The notes under the pieces were generated by a model, which was not told the DNA's origin, did not search any database, and saw only the letters and a list, made by a program, of their open reading frames with translations. From assembly GCA_007859835.1 (NCBI GenBank), contig SJPJ01000001.1, positions 8,346,329-8,410,328 on the forward strand: a stretch of DNA of 64,000 nucleotides, written 5' to 3'. The position numbers and the translations under genes were made by a program. This DNA comes from Novipirellula herctigrandis. GTDB taxonomy: Bacteria > Planctomycetota > Planctomycetia > Pirellulales > Pirellulaceae. Positions 16,948 through 24,716 of this stretch are shown piece after piece; the stretch's first letter is position 1, and each line of letters starts with the position of its first letter.

Positions 16948-17931
16948 GTGCAAACCGACTCCGATTCCTATCTGTTCGCGCGATCGTTTAACGACGTGGA
17001 TGATCTTGCGGTTCAAGCACGACAGTGGCAACTCGATTTTCGGCAGTTGAAAAAAGGCGGTTTTCGCGGTGAAATTCAGCAGATTTGCAGTAGCGGTGTG
17101 CAGCTCGGCGAGGCCCGTTTCCGCTGTTCTCTTCAACAGAAAGGGATTCCTCCCGTCGGCATGAGGACGATTGCGATTCCGGCGGGTTCGAGAATCCATT
17201 TGAAGTGGCGGGGACGGGAAATCGACGCAAACAGCATAATGGTCTTTCCGAAGGGCGCGGAATTGGCCAGCGTCAGTGGTCCCGATTTCCACGTTTATAC
17301 GTGCTCTTTTCCCGAGGTACTTCTGGCGGCTACCTGTGAGACGCTCGGTGTCGGTTCGCTCGACCAGCTATGCGGTGGTGCTGAGGCAGTCCGAATTAGT
17401 TCGATGGCCGCGACTACACTCCGCCAAGAGCTCTCTGGAATTTTTGCACTGGTTAACCAGGACGCTGCCAATCTGCACAGTCAGGTTGTCATCAACATTC
17501 TGACTGGCCGAATCCCCGCTCAAGTCATCTCATCGCTGTCGACCGCCGAGGGGCAATGCCAAACAACAACGACAGACCGGCGTCGGACTGCTTTGCAACG
17601 TGCCGAGACTTTCATTGAGCAACACGCTAGCGAGGAGATTCGCGTTCGTGATCTTGTTCGGGTTTCGTGCGTCAGCGAAAGAACATTGGAGTACGCATTC
17701 ATGGATCAATTCGGCATTGGCCCCAAGCAGTTTTTGAATGCATACCGGCTATGCATGGCACGGCGTCAATTGCAGACTTCTGATCTGAAGACAACACGCG
17801 TCGCTAACATTGCCAACGCTTGGGGCTTTTGGCACATGGGCCAATTTGCGGCAGACTATCGTGAGCGTTACGAGGAATCGCCTTCGGATACGCTGCGGCG
17901 TTCCAATCACTCACACGCTGTATTGAGCTAG
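16948..17931 (+). CDS. AraC-family transcriptional regulator
   Basis: This encodes 327 residues from a GTG at 16948. Residues 1-200 form a ligand-binding or dimerisation domain of the cupin-like AraC N-terminal kind without close recognisable motif. Residues 220-320 are the double helix-turn-helix: RAETFIEQHASEEIRVRDLVRVSCVSERTLEYAFMDQFGIGPKQFLNAYRL contains the first HTH, and VANIANAWGFWHMGQFAADYRERYEESPSDTL is the second, with the family G-F-x-x-x-x-x-F-x-x-x-Y pattern. It is a cytoplasmic DNA-binding activator or repressor. It lies between the PEP-CTERM glycosidase block and a DUF2490 barrel, either of which could be a target. A direct repeat sits at its own promoter. Confidence 0.88.
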   Translation: MQTDSDSYLFARSFNDVDDLAVQARQWQLDFRQLKKGGFRGEIQQICSSGVQLGEARFRCSLQQKGIPPVGMRTIAIPAGSRIHLKWRGREIDANSIMVFPKGAELASVSGPDFHVYTCSFPEVLLAATCETLGVGSLDQLCGGAEAVRISSMAATTLRQELSGIFALVNQDAANLHSQVVINILTGRIPAQVISSLSTAEGQCQTTTTDRRRTALQRAETFIEQHASEEIRVRDLVRVSCVSERTLEYAFMDQFGIGPKQFLNAYRLCMARRQLQTSDLKTTRVANIANAWGFWHMGQFAADYRERYEESPSDTLRRSNHSHAVLS

Positions 17932-18045
17932 TCGTCAAAATCATTTAAGCGGGTTTTTGATGAGATCCAGCTAAGGAACGGCGATTCGAGTCTCAGTTCG
18001 TTCGCTGGCAGAGGAAAGCAACACGCCCTTGGGAAATCGTACCGA

Positions 18046-18747
18046 TTAGAAAAAGAAGTTGATCGCGAGGATGTGGTTCATTTCATCCGTTCCGCCTTGG
18101 CGATTGATGAATTGATTCAGGTATCCCACTTCCGTTCGAACTGCCGAATGCGGACACCGCTTGTAGCCATAGCCGACGAAGGCTCGGTTCTGATCCAGGC
18201 CGGTGTTCGCGCCCCAATCGGTATCGTTGAGATGAAAGAAGACCTCGTCCCAGAGTACAAGCGACCATTCAGGGCAATGGGACAAGATTCGCTGCCCGCG
18301 AGCGAGCTGTCGCCATCGAAGACCAACGTCGTCACCGGTTTCCAGCCAACGCTGTTCAAACCGACTGCGGTGTTGGAACCGCCAGTCACCGATGGAGGGT
18401 GTGGCTGTCCATTGTTGCCAAAAGCGATGCTCGTCGAAGTCGTCACCAGTCACCGGAGATGTGTGAATCCAAGCGTAGCCGGCCCACAGCGTCTGGTCCT
18501 CGGCAAGTGCCCATCCAAGTCCAGGACGGATGATGCTCTGGTTGAATCCGTTGGTGTCGTTACGCACGCGGTAATGCGTATCCAACCACCAGCGAAGAGG
18601 CGAGTGATCATCAAGTGACTCGAACTGGCCGTTGCCCATCGCGGCTAACCAAAGAGCGGTGTCATCCACCGTTTGCGCAGCAACGGTACGCGTTGTCCCA
18701 ACGGCTAGTGTCATGCATAAGAGTACACAGGAAATTGCTCGTGCCAT
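18046..18747 (-). CDS. DUF2490-like outer-membrane beta-barrel protein
   Basis: This encodes 233 residues from ATG 18747, giving a compact signal peptide (MARAISCVLLCMTLAVG, cut near VAAQT); starts 9 to 30 bases upstream are possible. The body is a run of amphipathic strands with family landmarks: LWAGYAWIH, DEHRFWQQWTATPSIGDWRFQHRSRFEQRW and VGLRWRQLARGQRI, typical of DUF2490. The protein ends in INFFF, the aromatic C-terminus expected of a barrel strand recognised by the BAM machinery. The function of DUF2490 proteins is unknown. It is convergent with the AraC-type gene and stands alone. Confidence 0.8.
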   Translation of the reverse strand: MARAISCVLLCMTLAVGTTRTVAAQTVDDTALWLAAMGNGQFESLDDHSPLRWWLDTHYRVRNDTNGFNQSIIRPGLGWALAEDQTLWAGYAWIHTSPVTGDDFDEHRFWQQWTATPSIGDWRFQHRSRFEQRWLETGDDVGLRWRQLARGQRILSHCPEWSLVLWDEVFFHLNDTDWGANTGLDQNRAFVGYGYKRCPHSAVRTEVGYLNQFINRQGGTDEMNHILAINFFF

Positions 18748-18957
18748 ATCAACCATCCGTAGAAATCGTACTGACAACGCCCCTTGCCCAAAGGGACCAC
18801 CTCCGATTTCTCATCGGGATAAGAACTGAGACTCGTTGACTAGAAGTGGCTTTTTGCACGACGAAAGCATCATGAGTCGCGCTGGCTGTAGCGCCAATGA
18901 CGGTTGCCCCATCGTAGAAAACCGCTACACCCCCATCGAATTGCGGATGTTCGCTTG

Positions 18958-19737
18958 AAAACGCAGCCTGTTTTAGGCACGGACGAGAACGTGGGCCGAT
19001 TGACCGTACGATTGAAAGCGATTGACGAATATCAGAATACGCTAGTGTTGGTCCTGTCCGATAATGGTCTTAGTAGGACGACCATGACCGACCACATCCA
19101 ACTGGACGGCGGTGGCGCGGAGTTGATCAAGCAGTTTGATAACACGTTTGAACATCGAGGATTGCCCCGGTCGTCGGTCGACCTTGGCCCCGGTTGGGCT
19201 TACGGATTGGCCGCTCCCTTTCGACTGATGAAAGGTTATCAGTCGTAAGGTGTCATTTTGAGCCCATTAATCATCAAGTCACCCGCTGATTTTCGCGCAG
19301 CGACACCGAGCATCGACGCTCCGGTGCATGCCATGGATATCATGCCGACATTGCTCGACTTTGCTTCGCTGGATCATCCGGCCAAGCGGCTCGCAGCCGA
19401 ACTGCTAGCGATGCAGGATTCCTCACTAAGACTACTCCTGCCGGGCGAAGGAGGCGTCGCCTTCAATGAACGAGGTCTTGGCGGAGAATTGTTTGGAATC
19501 CGTGCCTATCGACGCGGCGATTGGAAGATCTTGAAGCTTCCGCCGCCGTATGGCAGGGGCAAGTCGCAGCTTTACGATCTGTCGAAGGACCTCGGCGAGA
19601 CAAGTGATGTTTCCGCTGAATCCCCCAACCTACGAGCCGACCTGGTCAATCGTTAGAAACAGTACGCGAGCGAAAATGGCGTGGTCGAGCCAAACAAGCC
19701 GATCGCCTATGCCGTTCCGGCCCTCCTGAATTTGTCA
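18958..19737 (+). pseudogene. Decayed AtsA-type arylsulfatase, C-terminal half
   Basis: One frame reads through the second half of an AtsA-like arylsulfatase with two in-frame stops. It has DENVGRLTVRLKAIDEYQNT, LVLVLSDNG, FDNTFEHRG, DLGPGWAYGLAAPFRLMKGYQS, then TAA at 19246 where the sister copy at 22115 has GAA, then APVHAMDIMPTLLDFASLDHP, AYRRGDWKILKLPPPYG, LYDLSKDLGE, and TAG at 19654 where Trp is expected. The N-terminal half with the formylglycine site is gone. The gene is dead. A second, shorter copy lies at 21880-22198, on the other side of an intact but different sulfatase. Confidence 0.85.
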
Positions 19738-19740
19738 CTC

Positions 19741-19872
19741 TTCCAATCCAAGCGTGGACTACTCGAACATCTGCTCGAACGGGGCCTTGCGCTTTGCCAG
19801 CCCCAGGTGATACACATAACGAATCGCCGTTTCGTAGGAGGAAGCACTCGCTTGCAGTCCATTCGGGTACGA
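19741..19872 (-). pseudogene. C-terminal fragment of a decarboxylase-like binding protein, duplicate of 23262-23393
   Basis: On the minus strand this 132-base stretch encodes a close match to the end of the substrate-binding protein at 23247-24410: NGLQASASSYETAIRYVY, then KRKAPFEQMFEQS in place of KRKASLEEMFEQS. The DNA aligns with 23262-23393 without gaps at clearly more than half of positions. The rest of that gene is absent here. It sits tail to tail with the decayed arylsulfatase to its left. Confidence 0.75.
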
Positions 19873-20170
19873 CGGACGTTCTGAGGACGTTTCGGCGTTG
19901 GCTACATCGACAAGCTAGAACGCGCAATTGACGACGCGAGAATCAACGCCCGGAAGGCCAAGAGATCGTCCGTTACTCGAAGAGCTATCATCGACACCGA
20001 TAGGACTCTGTTTGAAGCAACCCGACAGACCCGCGCGCGAATGGTCAATTCGAAAAGACCATCTAGATGGATCCTCCGCGTCATATTACTATGGCAATTC
20101 CTGAGATCGTTGAATTGTGCTACCCAGTAGACGCCGGAGAAGTCAAAGTTTTTTTCCGTAGGAGGAAGCA
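19873..20170. other. Gap with possible further gene remains
   Basis: About 300 bases before the intact sulfatase. Short open frames exist on both strands but none is recognisable. The last bases, aggaggaagca ahead of position 20171, are a strong ribosome binding site for the sulfatase. Confidence 0.4.
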
Positions 20171-21709
20171 ATGTCATGTTGGTTTGATCGCGTTGTGCGG
20201 GATGTTATCGCCTTGGTGCTGTTGACGGTCGGAGCGGCGTCGGCGGCGGATCATATGGAGCCGCGTCTCTTCCATCCCGGACAAGATGAGGCTGCCCAAG
20301 AGAAGCTGACGTCATTCGTCGAGGCCAACGGCCGGCCCAACATCGTGATCCTGCTAGTGGACGATCTTGGTTACGGTGACCCCGGGGTTTACGGTGGAGG
20401 TGAGGCCGTGGGAGCGGCCACACCTAACATTGATCGGCTTGCTCATGAAGGGCTTCGGCTCACCTCGGCATACTCGCAGCCAACGTGCACACCGACTCGG
20501 GCTACCCTTCTCACCGGCAGGCTGCCGGTTCGCCACGGTCTGCTAAGACCACCGCAGATCGGCGAGACCGGGGGACTGATGGGCGAGACCACGCTGGCAG
20601 AGCTGTTGAGCAAGACGGGTTACCATACCGCAGCAGTGGGCAAGTGGCACCTCGGCGAAGGGCCAAATTATCAGCCCCAGCGTAACGGGTTTGATGAATA
20701 CTACGGTTTCTTGGGTAGCGTTAAGAATTACACGGAGTGGCGAGACGAGCGTATCAATCCTGCGTTCGCAAACGATCCCGAGGTTGTACGCAACATCGAG
20801 AACGACCCCAACTTCATTCGCAGCCTCATCCGAGCAAAGAGGGACCAGCCTCACGAAGAGCTGTACGAACTCGACATTCCGGCGGTTGCAAATGTGGATG
20901 TCGACTGCATGAGGTATTCGGTCGATTTCATTGAGCGTATGGCAAAAGAGGACAAGCCGTGGTTTCTCTACCACTCGTTCGGCAAAGTGCACTACGACAA
21001 CTATGCCGCAGATGGATTTCGCGGTTCGTCCTCGGCCAAGACCCCTTACAAGGATGCCGTGGTCGAGGTCGATACCCTCGTTGGCCGAGTGCTCGATGCC
21101 CTCGAAAAGTCCGGGCAGACGGGCGAGACGCTGGTTTTCTTTACCTCGGATAACGGCCCTGAAGAAGACACTTGGCCAGATGCCGGGCACACTCCGTTTC
21201 GGGGCGCAAAGAGCACGACATGGGAGGGTGGTGTCCGGGTTCCTGGGATCGCAACTTGGCCCGGCGTCATCCAGCCGGGGCGTGTATCGGACGGTCTGTT
21301 CGATTTGGCGGATCTCTTCACGACGTGCGCCGCTCTCGGCGGCGCAGTAATTCCCGACCAGCGGTATATCGACGGGATCGACCAAACCTCGTTCCTGCTC
21401 TCGGATGATGGTCTCTCCAACAGGGAGGCGGTCTACTACTACATGGGGAATACGTTTTCGGCGATGAGGGTCGGTCCGTTCAAGTTCCATCGGTACATCG
21501 CTGAAGCCTCGAGCCGTGACGGAATCCCGGGTTTTCTAAACGGCGCGACACTCCAGAAGACATTCGGAGTCTATGCCTTCAACCTGTACCTCGACCCGAA
21601 AGAACGTCGGCCCAATGGCATTCGAACGGCCATTCAACTCAAGCGTTTTGTCTCGCTTGAAACAAGGCACTTGAAGACGTTCAAGGAGGAAATATCGAGT
21701 GCGGAGTGA
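20171..21709 (+). CDS. Exported type I sulfatase (CTPTR)
   Basis: This encodes 512 residues; the ATG at 20171 is preceded by a strong AGGAGG site. A signal peptide (ALVLLTVGAASAA) is followed by NIVILLVDDLGYGDPGVYGG, the metal-binding Asp pair. QPTCTPTRATLLTG holds the Cys (about 106) that a formylglycine-generating enzyme converts to the catalytic residue. VGKWHLGEGP, WFLYHSFGKVHYDN and FFTSDNGPEEDTWPDAGHTPFRGAKSTTWEGGVRVP are the remaining active-site segments in order. The enzyme hydrolyses a sulfate ester outside the cytoplasm, most likely from a sulfated sugar. It is flanked by two dead copies of a different arylsulfatase, so it lies in a region of rapid gene turnover. The natural substrate cannot be told from the sequence. 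Confidence 0.93.
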   Translation: MSCWFDRVVRDVIALVLLTVGAASAADHMEPRLFHPGQDEAAQEKLTSFVEANGRPNIVILLVDDLGYGDPGVYGGGEAVGAATPNIDRLAHEGLRLTSAYSQPTCTPTRATLLTGRLPVRHGLLRPPQIGETGGLMGETTLAELLSKTGYHTAAVGKWHLGEGPNYQPQRNGFDEYYGFLGSVKNYTEWRDERINPAFANDPEVVRNIENDPNFIRSLIRAKRDQPHEELYELDIPAVANVDVDCMRYSVDFIERMAKEDKPWFLYHSFGKVHYDNYAADGFRGSSSAKTPYKDAVVEVDTLVGRVLDALEKSGQTGETLVFFTSDNGPEEDTWPDAGHTPFRGAKSTTWEGGVRVPGIATWPGVIQPGRVSDGLFDLADLFTTCAALGGAVIPDQRYIDGIDQTSFLLSDDGLSNREAVYYYMGNTFSAMRVGPFKFHRYIAEASSRDGIPGFLNGATLQKTFGVYAFNLYLDPKERRPNGIRTAIQLKRFVSLETRHLKTFKEEISSAE

Positions 21710-21879
21710 GTTCCAGAAAGGAGTGTCGCATCGGCATTCGAGGCATTCTTGGAATCCATTTGCCAACCTCCTGTATCACCCTTGCAGTCGAATATCCCCC
21801 TGACCTCAGGGTTCCCAGATTTTGGGAGCGTGATTAGTGCTTTTCAGCCCCCCACAATCCGCTGCACGCGCCGAAACAA

Positions 21880-22198
21880 ACGATCGACTGAAAGCGATGG
21901 AGGCCTATGAAAACACGCTGATCATGATCATGTCCGACAACGTCCCAGTACGACGATGACGGCCGACTACATCCAACTGGATGGTGCTGGCGTAGGGTTC
22001 CTCGAGCAGTTTGATAACACGTTTGACAATCGAGGCTTTCTCGGTTCGTCGGTCGACCTTGGTCCCGGTTGGGCTTACGGATTGGCCGCTCCTTTTCGAC
22101 TAATGAAGGGATATCAATCGGAAGGTGGAATCTTGAGCCCATTGATCATCAAGCCATCCGCTGGTTTTCGCGCAGCGACACCGACGCGAGCTGCATGA
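21880..22198 (+). pseudogene. Second decayed AtsA-type arylsulfatase fragment
   Basis: Reads KAMEAYENTLIMIMSDN, then a frame slip near 21943, then DYIQLDGAGVGFLEQFDNTF, GSSVDLGPGWAYGLAAPFRL, MKGYQSEGGILSPLIIKPSA and GFRAATP before homology stops at about 22185. It is a direct repeat of 19010-19312 with high DNA identity (long exact runs such as the one at 22070-22094). The match ends abruptly after cagcgacaccga, which marks a deletion or recombination edge next to the carbonic anhydrase gene. Confidence 0.85.
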
Positions 22199-22229
22199 AT
22201 TCTCTTCGCTCACACTTCGTACTTAGGAA

Positions 22230-22946
22230 CTACCTGACAGGTACTTCTGGCGATGGGTCAAGGAAGCGGACTCGGCCAGATTGAAGCTCGTAGACAGCTC
22301 CAACAATGGAAAAGTCTGCAGCACGATTCCGTTCCTTTTGTAATCGAACCATATTTTTTACCGACCAGAGGACGTTCGCCTCGACTCCTTTAGCAATCGC
22401 ATCGTGTTCATTTGGGTTCAGATGCGCGATGGCAGGTTCGATTAGCTTCAACACGGTTTGAAGTTCTGGCGGTTCAGTTCTCCGTTCTTTGCGATTTTTG
22501 AATGCGGCCGTCACCGCACCGCAGCCCTCATGGCCCATCACAACTACCAACTTGGTATGGAGGTGCTTTACCGCGTATTCGATGCTACCAGCGACATCGT
22601 CCATCACGACGTTGCCGGCGTTTCGGATAACAAAAAGATCTCCAAACCCCTGATCAAAGACCAGTTCGATGGGGACTCGCGAGTCGGCACACCCCAGGAC
22701 GACGGCAAACGGATTTTGCCCTTCAACTAAATGATCCCGCCATCGTTTTGCAGACCGAAAGTGCCTCGGTTCTCCATTCACAAAACGTTCATTGCCTAAT
22801 TTTAGCCGAGCGATGGCAGCCTTAATCGATAATGCACTCCCGAGATCACTAGCATGGCTCGGGTTCAGTGCACCGGGGACGCCAGTGAACCCAAGTCCGC
22901 CTGCAGCGACCATCAATTCTCGTCGAGTCATTTGTTGTCTGGTCAT
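22230..22946 (-). CDS. Tat-exported beta-carbonic anhydrase
   Basis: This encodes 238 residues from ATG 22946, which opens a twin-arginine signal (MTRRELMVAAGGLGFTG). A longer frame from 23060 would bury the signal. The beta-class zinc site is complete: Cys86 and Asp88 in CADSR, His139 and Cys142 in GHEGCGA, with Arg90 completing the Asp-Arg dyad. FVIRNAGNVV and SIEYAVKHLHTKLVVVMGH are typical core stretches. It interconverts CO2 and bicarbonate; export to the periplasm is unusual for beta-class enzymes but known. It lies downstream of a decarboxylase-like binding protein on the same strand with 300 bases between, partly filled by a sulfatase fragment, so cotranscription is possible but not certain. 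Confidence 0.9.
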   Translation of the reverse strand: MTRQQMTRRELMVAAGGLGFTGVPGALNPSHASDLGSALSIKAAIARLKLGNERFVNGEPRHFRSAKRWRDHLVEGQNPFAVVLGCADSRVPIELVFDQGFGDLFVIRNAGNVVMDDVAGSIEYAVKHLHTKLVVVMGHEGCGAVTAAFKNRKERRTEPPELQTVLKLIEPAIAHLNPNEHDAIAKGVEANVLWSVKNMVRLQKERNRAADFSIVGAVYELQSGRVRFLDPSPEVPVR

Positions 22947-22989
22947 AGGGATCTTTTTAACAGGTGATTGAATCGAAGCCCCCCGGAGC

Positions 22990-23150
22990 TCACTTGCCGA
23001 CGGCCATGGTCTTGCGAACCGCCTCTTGGTACTTCTTGCTCTCGGGTCGAAGGTTCTCAATGCTTTCGAAGGGCAATCCGTGACGCGTTGGCGTGAAGGG
23101 ATACTTTGTGTTCATCGCGTCATTCCGTTTCTTCATCATGACGAACGGAC
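22990..23150 (-). pseudogene. C-terminal fragment of a sulfatase
   Basis: A minus-strand frame ending at a stop (complement of 22990-22992) reads PFVMMKKRNDAMNTKYPFTP, then TRHGLPFESIENLRPES. This parallels the C-terminal region of the intact sulfatase at 24717-26459, PFNRMRLRHDLWKKKYPDLP followed by ERHGIPWQGIQNASPEI. No catalytic part is present. It could alternatively be a very short expressed peptide, but no ribosome binding site supports that. Confidence 0.55.
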
Positions 23151-23246
23151 CCCAAGTCCAAAGAAACTGTATTATCATTCCATGCATCTCACGCGAGTCT
23201 TGGCTTTTCTGCGGATGAAGTCGAGGGGCCCTCCCGCCGTCGAATT

Positions 23247-24410
23247 TCAGCCGATCGTCTCTTCGAGATCAATCGTGGACTGCTCGAACATTTCTTCGAG
23301 CGAAGCTTTGCGTTTCGAAAGCCCTTGATCATACACATAGCGAATGGCAGTCTCGTAAGACGACGCGCTCGCCTGAAGTCCATAGGGATAGAAGTTCTCT
23401 CCCATCAGTTCACGTGTCTCTTCAAATTCTTGGCCGTACCAGGGCAGCGAATCCATCACCCAACCAAGACTCTGCGAGTACTCATAGTCCAGTTGCTTTG
23501 CTTTGGAGTAGGCTTCAAATACCGCTTTTGCAAGCCACGGGTTCTGCTCCGCCACTTCTCGCTTGATGGCAACGGAATGCATGATGGGAAACATTCCAGT
23601 TCGTTTGTAGAACGCTTTCTCGACGCTGCGATGGTCGGTAAACAGCCTTGCCACGATCGGGTTCCGGTCCTGGAACACTTTGGGTTCTGCCGGGTGCAGG
23701 ATCGCATCGACCTTGCCCTTGATCAGCAAGGTGGATTCGTCTTCCTCGGGATCGGCATCGACGATCGGTAATCCATCAGGGCGAATCTTTTCATATTTCG
23801 ACACACCTCCCGACAAGTTTTTGGCGGAGTCCTTTTGGGTGGAAACCCAGTGAATGTCTTTCGGGCTGACCCCATATTCCTCCTGCAAAATTCCTCGGAC
23901 GTGGGTCAGGCCAGACGACGAATAGCCAACCGTTGCGACGGTCTTGCCCCGCAGATCCGCCGGTGTTTTGATCCCGCGATCGGTACGAACAAAAATGCTC
24001 TGGTGTCGAAACAGACGGAGCGCGGGAATGGGCAGAAGGAGGTAATCCCGGAAATTATCATTCGCGTACGCCAGGATGTACGGAATCAATCCGAGCTCGG
24101 TCACCGCGCGGGTTTGAGGACCAAAGAATGCGTGGGTGTTCATCGGCCCGATGCCAGACACCTCAAACTGATGGGCACAACCTTTGATCTTGACGGATCC
24201 TTCGATGATGGCGCGAACGCGATTGTACGCGTATCCTGCCATCGTGATCGGCAAGCCTTCGCCGAACGGTCCGGTTCGTTTCTTGACGCCGGGATCATCC
24301 GCAGTGTTTGCGGATGGCTTCCCATCCTCCGCACCTGCGACGGTGCCGCTGGCAGCGACCGCTCCAATCGACGCTGCCTTACAAAAGTCTCGACGGTTGA
24401 ATGTGGCCAT
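23247..24410 (-). CDS. Tat-exported substrate-binding protein, 4,5-dihydroxyphthalate decarboxylase-like
   Basis: This encodes 387 residues from ATG 24410 with a twin-arginine signal (FNRRDFCKAASIGAVAA). The fold is that of a type II periplasmic binding protein. The segments ITMAGYAYNRVRAIIEGSVK, LLPIPALRLFRHQSIFVRTD, GIKTPADLRGKTVATVGYSS and LQEEYGVSPKDIHWVSTQ match the family that includes 4,5-dihydroxyphthalate decarboxylase and NMT1/TAXI-like binding proteins. It may bind or decarboxylate an aromatic or carboxylated ligand; no permease or ATPase gene is near. Export makes a binding role more likely than cytoplasmic catalysis. Part of its C-terminus is duplicated, decayed, at 19741-19872. 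The upstream sulfatase has its own terminator, so this gene probably has a separate promoter in 24411-24650. Confidence 0.82.
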   Translation of the reverse strand: MATFNRRDFCKAASIGAVAASGTVAGAEDGKPSANTADDPGVKKRTGPFGEGLPITMAGYAYNRVRAIIEGSVKIKGCAHQFEVSGIGPMNTHAFFGPQTRAVTELGLIPYILAYANDNFRDYLLLPIPALRLFRHQSIFVRTDRGIKTPADLRGKTVATVGYSSSGLTHVRGILQEEYGVSPKDIHWVSTQKDSAKNLSGGVSKYEKIRPDGLPIVDADPEEDESTLLIKGKVDAILHPAEPKVFQDRNPIVARLFTDHRSVEKAFYKRTGMFPIMHSVAIKREVAEQNPWLAKAVFEAYSKAKQLDYEYSQSLGWVMDSLPWYGQEFEETRELMGENFYPYGLQASASSYETAIRYVYDQGLSKRKASLEEMFEQSTIDLEETIG

Positions 24411-24651
24411 GTTGTGATAATCCTGAATTCAGGTGGTTGGCGACGACGAACCTAGCGTTGGTCCGTCAAGCTGTCGTGATGTTATTTCCATGTGTGCCGA
24501 GCGGCGTAGGACTCCGCCCTCGGCGATTTGCGACGTGATGCCAGGGGTGAAGCGCTCGCCAGACGTGGAGGGGAAGCCGAACGCCGAGTGTTCGATCACT
24601 CTGCTGATGCCTCGACTCGTACGAGCCGCCATTGCTTAGTTTGCCCGTCCT
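24411..24651. promoter_or_regulatory. Upstream region of the binding-protein gene
   Basis: About 240 bases between the sulfatase terminator and the start of the binding-protein gene on the minus strand. No gene is supported. A promoter for 23247-24410 must lie here if the terminator works, but no clear -35/-10 pair was picked out. Confidence 0.35.
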
Positions 24652-24695
24652 CAAAAAGAGAATCCCACCGCAGCCGTCCGGTGCGGTGGGAATCT
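24651..24695 (-). terminator. Rho-independent terminator of the sulfatase gene
   Basis: On the minus strand, starting 21 bases after the stop at 24717, agattcccaccgca pairs with tgcggtgggattct (14 bp, one mismatch) around a 9-base loop and is followed at once by ctttttg. This is a classic intrinsic terminator and the clearest one in the window. Confidence 0.85.
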
Positions 24696-24716
24696 CACGA
24701 AAAGCGGAAGCCGAAC

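Noticed and set aside
21790-21815. Short palindrome ccctgacctcaggg after the sulfatase gene
   Set aside because: Six-base stem, two-base loop and no T-run; not a credible terminator.
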